DNA from: Flavobacteriales bacterium
Lineage (GTDB): Bacteria > Bacteroidota > Bacteroidia > Flavobacteriales_F > PHOS-HE28
Reading direction: 5' to 3'
NCBI GenBank assembly: GCA_020852835.1
Contig: JADZAC010000076.1
Location: 1 to 64,000, forward strand
DNA: 64,000 bases
A program made the translations under genes and the position numbers. Of the stretch, positions 1-8,787 are shown piece after piece. Below the pieces are notes generated by a model that did not search any database, had not been told where the DNA came from, and worked only from the letters and a program-made list of their open reading frames with translations. Position 1 is the stretch's first letter, and each line of letters starts with the position of its first letter.

Positions 1-105
1 CTGGACAAGGGCCACGTGGTGGAAAGCGGCACGCACGACGAATTGATCGCCCTCGCCAACGGGCTCTACAGCTCCTTGAGCCGCTTGCAGGTCGTTCCCG
101 CTTGA
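1..105 (+). CDS. ABC transporter ATP-binding protein, C-terminal end (partial at left edge)
   Basis: Frame 1 reads LDKGHVVESGTHDELIALANGLYSSLSRLQVVPA*, typical ABC ATPase tail after the H-loop (GxVVExGTHDEL). Confidence 0.8.
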   Translation: MDKGHVVESGTHDELIALANGLYSSLSRLQVVPA

Positions 106-212
106 TCTTGCGGGCGGGCGCGCATGTTGAACGGCCTGTGTTCGCAAGTCGGCGCCCGCCGTTGGACAAGATCACCCGGGCATGCTTATTTTACCGGCTC
201 ATGCGCCCACCC

Positions 213-731
213 ATGAAACCCCTCGTTGCCGCAATTGCCATGGTTTGTGCTGCCGCCACTGCGGCATACGGCCAGAGCGACATCCTGATCCACCAGGATA
301 CCAGCCTCTACGTGTACGGTACCATCAATGCCTTCGAGACCGGGGATTCCCTGCCGGGTGCGGGCATCGTTATCCGGAGGCTTCCCGGTGACAATGTGCT
401 CCGATCGATCCATGCCAATGAGCGGGGGGAGTATGCATTCTACCTGGGCAAGAACGACCGTTTCCGGGTCACCTACACCTACATGGACCGGGTGGCCAAA
501 CATGTGGAGATCGATGCGGCCAGCGTGCCGGACAGCAGTTGGCACGGCGGCATGGCCATGGAGGTCACCATTGCGCTGCTCCAGCCTTTCAAAGGCTCGG
601 ATGACCCGCTTTTCGACAAGGCCATCGGCCGCAGCCGGTACGACCCCAAGGCCAACCTGCTGGAGTGGGACCTGGAGTACACCGAGCGCATGCGCGAAAA
701 GGTGCAGGCCTTCCTGGAAAAGCAGCAATAG
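213..731 (+). CDS. hypothetical secreted protein with carboxypeptidase-regulatory-like fold
   Basis: Signal peptide MKPLVAAIAMVCAAATAAYGQ; alternative start at 201. Confidence 0.6.
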   Translation: MKPLVAAIAMVCAAATAAYGQSDILIHQDTSLYVYGTINAFETGDSLPGAGIVIRRLPGDNVLRSIHANERGEYAFYLGKNDRFRVTYTYMDRVAKHVEIDAASVPDSSWHGGMAMEVTIALLQPFKGSDDPLFDKAIGRSRYDPKANLLEWDLEYTERMREKVQAFLEKQQ

Positions 732-770
732 CCGTTGCCGGGCACGGCGTGCAGCCGGACCGCGCGGCAA

Positions 771-1385
771 CTACAGCTCCACCTCCACCACCTTCTTGGT
801 GGCGAAGAACTCCTGGGGGAAAAATTGCGCCAGCGCGTGTACGCGCAAGCGCTGGCGCACTGGCCGGAGTTCATCGATGAGATCGCCGCCCTTGAGGTAA
901 AACAGCTTTCCCGCCCCTTTCGGCACCAGGTGCTTGGCCATGCGCAGAAAATCGGGCAGCGTGGTGACGGCCCTGCTCACGATGAAGTCGTAGCGCAGTT
1001 TGTGGTCCTCGCTGCGCACCTGCTCCGCCGTGCAGTTCTTCAACCCCAGGCCCTGCACCACGCCCTGCACGGCCATGATCTTCTTGCCGATGCCGTCGAT
1101 GCCGTGGAAGCTGCATTCGGGGAACAGGATGGCCAAGGGCACCAAGGGAAAGCCGCCGCCGGTGCCCACGTCCACAATGCGCGAACCCGGCGGGAACGAG
1201 ACCACCTTGGCGATGCCGAGCGCGTGCAGCACGTGCCGTTCGTAGAGGTGCCCGAAGTCTTTGCGCGAGATCAGGTTCACGCGTTCGTTCCACTCGGCGT
1301 AGAGCGACCCCAGCGCGGTGAACATGGCGCGTTGTTGCTGCAGGAGCCCGGGAAAATGCCGGAAAATCAGTTCTGCTTCCGTCAT
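771..1385 (-). CDS. rsmG: 16S rRNA (guanine527-N7)-methyltransferase RsmG
   Basis: IVDVGTGGGFPLVPLAILFPE and FIVSRAVTTLPDF motifs, about 204 aa. Confidence 0.9.
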   Translation of the reverse strand: MTEAELIFRHFPGLLQQQRAMFTALGSLYAEWNERVNLISRKDFGHLYERHVLHALGIAKVVSFPPGSRIVDVGTGGGFPLVPLAILFPECSFHGIDGIGKKIMAVQGVVQGLGLKNCTAEQVRSEDHKLRYDFIVSRAVTTLPDFLRMAKHLVPKGAGKLFYLKGGDLIDELRPVRQRLRVHALAQFFPQEFFATKKVVEVEL

Positions 1386-1479
1386 GGTGTGATCATTGCC
1401 ACGGAGGGCATCAGTTCGGAGGCGGGCCCGCTGGCGGTGGGCACCAGGTGCCGTGCCTCCCCGCGCACCCGGCGGGGCG

Positions 1480-2091
1480 TCAGATGTGGTCCTTCCGGGT
1501 ATCGAGCAGGTTCTCGAGGAATTCGCGCGCGCGGAAGAGCTGTGCCTTCACGGTGCCCAAGGGCAGGTCCAGCTCTTCGGCGATCTCCTCGTAGCTGTAT
1601 TCCTTGTAGTAGCGCAATTCCACCAAGGTGCGGTAGCGCGGCTTGAGCTTTTCCACCACCTCGCGCATCACTTCGCTCTTTTGTTCCTTGATCACGCTCT
1701 CCACGGGATCCAACCCGTGGCCCTTGAGCTCGATGTGCATTTCATCGCCGTCCTGCGTACCGATGGGGTTGTCGATGCTGAGCATCTTCTTCTTCTTCTG
1801 CTTGCGGATCCAATCGATGCAGTTGTTGGACGCGATCTTGAAGAGCCAGGTGCTGAAGGCGTAGTTGGGCGTGTATTGGTGCAGGCGGTGGAAGGCCTTG
1901 CCGAAGGCTTCGATGGTGAGGTCGTCCGCATCGTCCTTGTTGTTGATCATCTTCAGGAGCATGAAGTAGATCGAGTCGCGGTAGCGGGACATCAGCTCGG
2001 CGTAGGCCTTCTGGTCCTTTTTGTCCACCGCGCGGCGGACCAGTTCCAGGTCATAGACGGCCTTGTCGGACAGGTTCAGGTTCACTTCCAT
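1480..2091 (-). CDS. RNA polymerase sigma factor, sigma-70/ECF family
   Basis: MEVNLNLSDKAVYDLELVRRAVDKKDQKAYAELMSRY...; region 2 and region 4 (EYSYEEIAEELDLPLGTVKAQLFRARE). Confidence 0.9.
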   Translation of the reverse strand: MEVNLNLSDKAVYDLELVRRAVDKKDQKAYAELMSRYRDSIYFMLLKMINNKDDADDLTIEAFGKAFHRLHQYTPNYAFSTWLFKIASNNCIDWIRKQKKKKMLSIDNPIGTQDGDEMHIELKGHGLDPVESVIKEQKSEVMREVVEKLKPRYRTLVELRYYKEYSYEEIAEELDLPLGTVKAQLFRAREFLENLLDTRKDHI

Positions 2092-3158
2092 CGTTGGGGC
2101 TTGATGATGAGCGTGCTGAGGTAGATGCAGGGATCTAAAAGTAGGAAGAGCCATTCCAGCGGCAAGGAAAGCCAGATGATGCGGCCGGCCCCCAGCCTGC
2201 GCATGGCCAGCATGCCGATGGGCAGGAAGACAAGCAGCTCCACGGACAGGCCGATGAGCGCCGCCTGCAGGTTGCCGCTGAAGACCAGGTAAAGGATGGT
2301 GGCCCACAACAGCAGGCGTGCCGCGGGCAACAGGGTGAGCAGCAACTGGTGGCCCAGGCGGTAAAAGCGCGCCGTGGTGTAATGCCTGCGCTTGCGGCGG
2401 AACCAGGTGGCCAGGTCCGGGGTGGCGCGGGTGGACATATGGGCCCGCAGGTCGGCAACAGCGGCGGTGTTGTTGGCGCGGGCCACCTCGTTGATGAAGA
2501 GGTCATCATCGCCGCTCATCAGCTGGCGGTGGCGGTGCTGGCCCTTGGCCGCGAAGAACAGGTCGCTGGTGAAGGCCATGTTGCGGCCCACGCCCATGTA
2601 GGGCAGCCCGGCTTGCGCAAAGCTGATGTACTGCACGGCCTTGGTAAACCCGTCATACCGTTCCAGCAGGTTCGTGAGGCCGGGTTGATGCGCGTAGGGG
2701 CTGTGCCCGATCACGATCTGCCTGCCCCCCTTGAACCCGGAGGCCATCAGGCTGATCCAATCACGGCCCGATGGCAGGCAATCGGCATCGGTGACCAGCA
2801 CATGGGGGTGCTTGGCGCTGCGCACCCCCACCCCCAGGGCCAATTTCTTTCCGTAGCTGAATTTCTCATCAGCCTGGATGTTCACCGGCTTGAGCCGGGG
2901 CCAGGATGGCTTCATCCACTGTAGCACTTCCCAGGTATCGTCCTGGCTGCGGTCGTTCACCACCACCACTTCAAATTCACGGTGGTCCTGCTCCATCAGC
3001 AGAGGGATCAACCGCTGCAGGGAGGTGCTCTCATTGCGCCCGCACACCACCACGCTCACGGGCAGGTCGCGATCGGGCACGGCCTGCGGCTTGCGGAAGG
3101 CCAGGCGGCTGAACACGGCCAAATGGAAAAAGGCCAGCACAACAATGGCCGAGCCCAT
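2082..3158 (-). CDS. Glycosyltransferase family 2, membrane-associated
   Basis: VSVVVCGRNESTSLQRLIPLLMEQDHREFEVVVVNDRSQDDT, DADC motif, C-terminal TM helices. Start uncertain; may begin slightly upstream. Confidence 0.8.
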   Translation of the reverse strand: MGSAIVVLAFFHLAVFSRLAFRKPQAVPDRDLPVSVVVCGRNESTSLQRLIPLLMEQDHREFEVVVVNDRSQDDTWEVLQWMKPSWPRLKPVNIQADEKFSYGKKLALGVGVRSAKHPHVLVTDADCLPSGRDWISLMASGFKGGRQIVIGHSPYAHQPGLTNLLERYDGFTKAVQYISFAQAGLPYMGVGRNMAFTSDLFFAAKGQHRHRQLMSGDDDLFINEVARANNTAAVADLRAHMSTRATPDLATWFRRKRRHYTTARFYRLGHQLLLTLLPAARLLLWATILYLVFSGNLQAALIGLSVELLVFLPIGMLAMRRLGAGRIIWLSLPLEWLFLLLDPCIYLSTLIIKPQRWK

Positions 3159-3329
3159 GAGGTAGAACACGAAGGTGGCGGTCAAAACGGGTGGGCGCCA
3201 AGGCGCGTCAATGGTACGGGGCGAAGCTATCCGAAGCATCCTTCCGGGGGGCATCGGAGCTGTTGCAGTTATGAACAAGGGCGGCGTGGATGCCCGGAGC
3301 CGGGCCGCACCCCCATCTTCGCGCCTCCA

Positions 3330-4466
3330 ATGGAATTCAAACTTTTGGCCAACGACCCCGGCAGCAAGGCCCGCGCCGGTGAGCTGCACACCGCGCACGG
3401 CGTGGTGCCCACCCCGATCTTCATGCCCGTGGGCACGCTGGGCGGCGTGAAGGCCGTGCACATGCGGGAGTTGCGCGAGGATGTGAAGGCCTCCATCATC
3501 CTGGGCAACACCTACCACCTCTACCTGCGGCCCGGCACAGAGGTGATCGAACACGCGGGCGGGCTGCACAAGTTCAACGGCTGGAGCGGGCCCATCCTCA
3601 CCGACAGCGGCGGCTTCCAGGTGCATTCGCTGAACGAGATCCGCAAGATCACCGAGGAGGGCGTGAAGTTCCAAAGCCACATCGACGGCAGCCGCCACCT
3701 CTTCACTCCGGAGAACGTAGTGGACATCCAGCGCAGCATCGGCGCGGACATCATCATGGCCTTTGATGAATGTACCCCTTGGCCCTGCGAGCTGAAGTAC
3801 GCCACCGACAGCATGCACCGCACCCACCGCTGGCTGGACCGTTGCCTGCACCGCTTCAATGCAACGGACCCCAAGTACGGCCATGAGCAGGCGCTCTTCC
3901 CCATCGTACAGGGCAGCACCTTTCCGGAGCTGCGGAAAGCCAGCGCAGAATACGTGGCCGCCAAGCACACGCACGGCAATGCCATCGGCGGACTTAGCGT
4001 AGGCGAGCCGGAGGAAGAGATGTACGCCATGGCCGGGCTCTGCTGCGACATCCTGCCCAAGGACCGGCCCCGTTACCTGATGGGCGTGGGCACCCCTTGG
4101 AACCTGCTGGAGAACATGGCCGTCGGCATCGACATGTTCGATTGCGTGATGCCCACCCGCAACGGCCGCAACGGCATGCTGTTCACGCGGGAAGGCGTGG
4201 TGCAGATCAAGAACAAGGTGTGGGCGGACGACCATTCACCATTGGACCCCAACGGCACCAGCTTTGTGGACAGCGCGTACAGCAAGGCCTTCGTGCGCCA
4301 TCTCTTCGTTACCAACGAGATCCTCGGCCTGCAAATCGCCAGTTTGCACAACCTCGCTTTCTATGTTTCGCTGATGACGGAAGCGCGCCAGCACATCCTG
4401 GAGGGAACTTTCAGCTCTTGGAAGGCGCGGATGTTGCCCAAGCTGAAGAACAGGATCACAGGGTAG
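3330..4466 (+). CDS. tgt: tRNA-guanine(34) transglycosylase
   Basis: VVPTPIFMPVGTLGGVKAV, ILTDSGGFQVHSL, GLSVGEP, DCVMPTRNGRNG motifs. Confidence 0.95.
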   Translation: MEFKLLANDPGSKARAGELHTAHGVVPTPIFMPVGTLGGVKAVHMRELREDVKASIILGNTYHLYLRPGTEVIEHAGGLHKFNGWSGPILTDSGGFQVHSLNEIRKITEEGVKFQSHIDGSRHLFTPENVVDIQRSIGADIIMAFDECTPWPCELKYATDSMHRTHRWLDRCLHRFNATDPKYGHEQALFPIVQGSTFPELRKASAEYVAAKHTHGNAIGGLSVGEPEEEMYAMAGLCCDILPKDRPRYLMGVGTPWNLLENMAVGIDMFDCVMPTRNGRNGMLFTREGVVQIKNKVWADDHSPLDPNGTSFVDSAYSKAFVRHLFVTNEILGLQIASLHNLAFYVSLMTEARQHILEGTFSSWKARMLPKLKNRITG

Positions 4467-4664
4467 GGAGCAGGTGCATGATCAGTAGCGCATGGTTCGT
4501 AGTGCACAGCTCGCAGAACGGGGATGGAGGATAGCGTAGTGAACGGGGCCGACGACCTGCCGGCCACGCCCTACGGCCTACGGCCAACCATGCGATGGCC
4601 CTGGTGATGGTGCGAGCATGGACCGGTCGCAGGAAAGCCTCCCAACCCCGACCTTTGCACCGCG

Positions 4665-5810
4665 ATGTTCAACACCCTCGACCGTTACATCATCAGGCAG
4701 TTCCTGGGCACCTTCTTCCTGATCCTGGTGCTGATCATGAGCATTGCCGTGGTGTTCGACATCAGTGAGAAGACGGAGGATTTCGCCAAGACCTCGGCCA
4801 GCGTGCAGGAGATCGTGGTGGACTACTACGTGAACTTCGTGATCTACTACAGCAACCTGTTCAGCGGGCTGCTGATCTTCATTGCCGTGCTGTTGTTCAC
4901 CAGCCGTTTGGCGGGCCGCACCGAGGTGATCGCCATGCTGAGCAGCGGGGTGAGCTACCCGCGCTTTGTGCAACCTTACCTGCTCACGGCGACCATACTC
5001 ACCGTGCTGTCGCTGTATGTGAACATCTTCGTGCTGCCCGCCGCCAACCGCACGCGCCTGGCCTTTGAGAAAGCACACATCTGGACCACATACAAGCTGG
5101 AGGAGAAGAATGTGCTGCGCGAGATCGCCCCCGGCGAGATCGTGTACTTCGAGGCCGTGGACATGCCCAAGCTCACCGGATACCGTTTCAGCCTGGAACG
5201 GTGGGAGAACGGGCAGCTGCGCTCCAAGCTGCTCAGCGACCGCGCCGTGTACGATACGGCCAGCGGGCGCTGGGCCGTTTACGATTATGTGATCCGTGAG
5301 CTCCCCCCGGACCCGGGCATGGCGCCTGCGGGCCCCGGCCCCGCGCTACCGGCGCTGGCGGGCGATGCCGTGATGCCGCGCGAGCGGATCACGCGCGGGG
5401 CGCGGCTGGACACGGCCATCGCGCTGAAGCCTTCCGACCTGGGGCAGCGCCTGGCCATTGCCGCCGCCCTTGACCGCCAGGAGATCGCCGACTTCATCGA
5501 GGCCGAAAAGGCGCGCGGGGGCAGCACCGTGGCCTACTACGAGGTGGAACAGCAACAGCGCACCTCCTATCCGTTCGCCACATACGTGTTCACGCTCATG
5601 GGCGTGGGCATTGCCAGCCGCAAGGTGCGCGGCGGCACCGGGGTGCACATGGTGCTGGGCGTGCTGCTGTGCCTGCTGTACGTCTTCGCCATGAAGATGA
5701 CCACGGTGGCCGCCACCAACTCCGCCTTCAACCCCACCTTGGCGGTATGGTTGCCCAACATGCTTTTCGGCATCATCGCCGTGTGGATCTATTGGAAGGC
5801 GCCGAAGTAG
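4665..5810 (+). CDS. LptF/LptG family permease
   Basis: MFNTLDRYIIRQFLGTFFLILVLIMSIAVVFDISEK, YjgP/YjgQ-type N-terminus and C-terminal TM helices. Confidence 0.85.
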   Translation: MFNTLDRYIIRQFLGTFFLILVLIMSIAVVFDISEKTEDFAKTSASVQEIVVDYYVNFVIYYSNLFSGLLIFIAVLLFTSRLAGRTEVIAMLSSGVSYPRFVQPYLLTATILTVLSLYVNIFVLPAANRTRLAFEKAHIWTTYKLEEKNVLREIAPGEIVYFEAVDMPKLTGYRFSLERWENGQLRSKLLSDRAVYDTASGRWAVYDYVIRELPPDPGMAPAGPGPALPALAGDAVMPRERITRGARLDTAIALKPSDLGQRLAIAAALDRQEIADFIEAEKARGGSTVAYYEVEQQQRTSYPFATYVFTLMGVGIASRKVRGGTGVHMVLGVLLCLLYVFAMKMTTVAATNSAFNPTLAVWLPNMLFGIIAVWIYWKAPK

Positions 5811-5814
5811 GGAC

Positions 5815-6732
5815 CTACCAGGCAAATCTCTCGGCCAGCGCCCTGAAATCGGACGTGAGGTCGCCGGTGCGCACCGGTTGGAAGCCGGCCAAGCGGGCAT
5901 CGCGCGCCACCTGCATGCCCTGCAATTCCAGGTGCTGGTCCACGAAGAGCAGCTCCGTATCCGGGTACACGGACCGCAAGGCTTCCACAAGCTCCACCAC
6001 GGACCGGTCCTGCTCCACCAGGTCGAAGGTGCCCGCCAGCGGGTTGGGGCCGAGCAAAGCCGCCAAAGTGCCTACGGCGGCATCCACGTGGATGAAGGGG
6101 CGGCGCTGGTGGCCCGTGCCCCGCACGGTGACGCGGCCTTGGAAGTGGGCTTGGAAGAGGAAGCGGTTGATCACCGCATCGAACCGCATGCTGCGGCCGT
6201 AGCCGTGCACATTGCCCGAGCGCAGGATCACTACCTGGCGGTGATCGCCCAGGCGTTCCATGTGGCGTTCGCCCCGCCATTTGCTGTGGCCGTAGGCCGT
6301 GCGGGGCGAGGGGTCGTGGCCGCTCTGCGCCGACCCCTGCCCGGAGCCATAGACCGAGGCGCTGCTGAGGTAGATCACGCGCGCCTTCGGGGCCACCTCC
6401 TCGATGGCGTAGACCACTTCCGCCGTGCCCCAATGGTTCACCTGTTCAAACTGGCTGTGGCTGGCATCGGAGAAGGGGGTGGTGACCTTGGCGGCGAGGT
6501 GGTACACCACATCGCAACCGGCCAGTTCCTGCAGCAGGCGGCGTGAATCGAGCACATCACCCTGCACGAAACGCACCTTGGCGCGGCCCAGCTTGGGGCC
6601 CATGAAGATGCCGAAATGGCCGCGGTCCAGCAGGTCGTACACCACCAGTTCGCCCACACGTTCATCCCGGGCCAGCGCAGCGCACAGTTCTGCTCCGAGG
6701 TATCCGGCACCGCCAGTCACCAACACTTTCAT
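5815..6732 (-). CDS. NAD-dependent epimerase/dehydratase family protein
   Basis: MKVLVTGGAGYLGAELC Rossmann motif, YLSSASVYG, YGHSKWRGE. Confidence 0.85.
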   Translation of the reverse strand: MKVLVTGGAGYLGAELCAALARDERVGELVVYDLLDRGHFGIFMGPKLGRAKVRFVQGDVLDSRRLLQELAGCDVVYHLAAKVTTPFSDASHSQFEQVNHWGTAEVVYAIEEVAPKARVIYLSSASVYGSGQGSAQSGHDPSPRTAYGHSKWRGERHMERLGDHRQVVILRSGNVHGYGRSMRFDAVINRFLFQAHFQGRVTVRGTGHQRRPFIHVDAAVGTLAALLGPNPLAGTFDLVEQDRSVVELVEALRSVYPDTELLFVDQHLELQGMQVARDARLAGFQPVRTGDLTSDFRALAERFAW

Positions 6733-7403
6733 GGTTGTTTGATCTTGTCCGCCCCCAGGTCGGTGTTCAGCCCGCATTCCGTTTTCTTCAGCCCGTACCA
6801 GCGGCTGGTGCGTTCATCGTAGCCCTCGATGGCCTTGCGGGTGTAGGGCATGTCACCGATGCTCAGGTAACCTTGGGCCTCCAAGGGGTGCGGGGGCAGG
6901 TGGTGTTCCTGGATGTAAGCGTGCACCATCCGCGCGTTCCAGTCCAGCATGGGGTGGTAGCGCAGGCAGCCGTATGCCGCCGGTTGTTCCACGGCCATGG
7001 CCTTGCGCACCGCGCTCTGGTCGGCGCGCACGCCGTTGATCCATACGTCATACTCGGCCAACACCCGCTCCATGGGCTGCACCTTGTTGAGGTAGGAGCA
7101 GCGGTCCGGGTCCCAGCTGTACATCAGCGCGCCTTCGGCGTTGAGCTGCTGGCTCTTGGACACCAGGGGCCGCAGCTGGATGAACTGCAGGCCCAGCAGT
7201 TCCTTCAGCGTGTCGCGGTAGCGCAAGGTCTCCGGGAAGAGGTAGCCCGTGTTCACGTAGTACACCGGAATGGCGGGGTCGATGCGCATGAGCATGTGCA
7301 GCATCGGTATGCTGTGGCCTTGGAAGCTGGTGGAGGCGAAGATCTTCTTCCCCTCTTGGCGGAAGGCCTGCACCCGATCGCGGAACTGCTCGTAGGTGGG
7401 CAT
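6729..7403 (-). CDS. Phosphoadenylyl-sulfate reductase family protein (CysH-like)
   Basis: ASTSFQGHSIPML, VYYVNTGYLFPET, INGVRADQS, C-terminal KKTECGLN; overlaps the next gene by 4 bp (ATGA). Confidence 0.85.
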   Translation of the reverse strand: MPTYEQFRDRVQAFRQEGKKIFASTSFQGHSIPMLHMLMRIDPAIPVYYVNTGYLFPETLRYRDTLKELLGLQFIQLRPLVSKSQQLNAEGALMYSWDPDRCSYLNKVQPMERVLAEYDVWINGVRADQSAVRKAMAVEQPAAYGCLRYHPMLDWNARMVHAYIQEHHLPPHPLEAQGYLSIGDMPYTRKAIEGYDERTSRWYGLKKTECGLNTDLGADKIKQP

Positions 7404-7499
7404 GGCGCAAAGTAGGCACAGGTCATTCACACCCCGGCTGACGATCGGCAGTTTTGGCCCCGCTCCCCCGGCCCCGCCGCTACGCGCCACCTTTGCGGC

Positions 7500-8198
7500 A
7501 TGTTGGCCGAACGTTTGTTGAAGGAGGTCTTCGCGTTCAACCTCAAGCATGCCAAGCTGCCGCGGCACATTGGCGTGCTGGACCCCTTCCATGGGGAGCA
7601 CGCGGCGCAGGTCAGGGGCATGGTGACGGAATTCCACCGCCGCTACTATGGCGATGAGCGGCCGCGCATGCTCATGCTGGGCATCAACCCCGGAAGGCTG
7701 GGAGCAGGCAGCACCGGCATATGCTTCACCGACACCAAGCGGTGCGAGGCGGACCTGGGGATCCCGGTGACCGGCATGCGCACGCACGAGCCCAGCAGCG
7801 ACTTTTTCTACCGCGTGGTGCGGGCCGCAGGCGGGGCCGCGGCCTTCTACGGAAAGGTTTACGTGCAGGCACTTTGCCCGCTTGGTTTCACCCGCACCGG
7901 GCCCAAGGGCACCCCCGTGAACCTGAACTACTACGATGATGCCGCTTTGCAGCGCGCTGTTGCGCCCTTGGTGGTGAACTGGGTGCACGGCCTGATCGCC
8001 GCCGGCTTGCGCACCGATGTGATGTGCTGCATCGGCACCGGCAAAAACCTCGCGTTCCTCAACAAGCTGAATGCCGAACACCGCTTCTTCGAGCGCATTC
8101 TTCCGCTGGAGCACCCCCGCTTTGTGATGCAGTACCGCTTCAACCAGGTGGATACCTTTATTGACCGGTATTTGGCCGCTTTGGCGCAGGCCGGTTGA
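7500..8198 (+). CDS. SMUG2-like uracil-DNA glycosylase superfamily protein (DUF4918-type)
   Basis: MLMLGINPGRLGAGSTGICFTDTKRCE motif A-like region; HPRFVMQYR near the C-terminus. Confidence 0.7.
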   Translation: MLAERLLKEVFAFNLKHAKLPRHIGVLDPFHGEHAAQVRGMVTEFHRRYYGDERPRMLMLGINPGRLGAGSTGICFTDTKRCEADLGIPVTGMRTHEPSSDFFYRVVRAAGGAAAFYGKVYVQALCPLGFTRTGPKGTPVNLNYYDDAALQRAVAPLVVNWVHGLIAAGLRTDVMCCIGTGKNLAFLNKLNAEHRFFERILPLEHPRFVMQYRFNQVDTFIDRYLAALAQAG

Positions 8199-8241
8199 AA
8201 CGGCCGGTAACCTTTTTCCGGCCAGTGCGACTATCCGCTGC

Positions 8242-8787
8242 ATGTCCGCCGATCCACGCACCGAATTCATGCAGGCCTACGGCCCCTGCCACGAGCCGTT
8301 CACGCGCTACTGCACGGCGCTGGCCTACGGCCGCATGGACGTGCAGGACCTGATGCAGGAAGTACTGCTCAGCGCCTTCCAGCAATTCGACCGGATCCGC
8401 CGCAAGGACCAACTGCTGCACTACCTGGTGCGCGCCGCCCGCAACCGCGCCGTGAACCACTGGCGGCGCAACCGCCGCCAAGCCGATCTGTGCGAAGGCC
8501 ACCTTGCCCGCCTGAAGGACCGCGGCGCCCCGGCCGATCTGCTGGCCGACGTGGGCATTCTCTACGGCGCCTTGGACAAACTGCCCGCCCCGCTCCGCGA
8601 GGCGCTGGTGCTCTTCGAAGTTTCGGGCTTGCCCTTGGCCGAGGTGGCCGCCATACAAGGCATTACGCCCAATGCCGCCAAAACCCGGGTGAGCCGCGCC
8701 CGCGCCGGTTTGCGCGAGCTGCTCGCCGACCGGCCTGTGCCGGTGCGCAACGCCCTGTTGAACTCCCTGGCCAGCCTGTTGCTATGA
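8242..8787 (+). CDS. RNA polymerase ECF-type sigma factor
   Basis: LMQEVLLSAFQQFDRIR region 2, LPAPLREALVLFEVSGLPLAEVAAIQGITPNAAKTRVSRARAGLRELL region 4. Confidence 0.85.
   Translation: MSADPRTEFMQAYGPCHEPFTRYCTALAYGRMDVQDLMQEVLLSAFQQFDRIRRKDQLLHYLVRAARNRAVNHWRRNRRQADLCEGHLARLKDRGAPADLLADVGILYGALDKLPAPLREALVLFEVSGLPLAEVAAIQGITPNAAKTRVSRARAGLRELLADRPVPVRNALLNSLASLLL

Noticed and set aside
735-1646. 303-aa plus-strand ORF
   Set aside because: Overlaps rsmG antisense; rsmG has clear motifs
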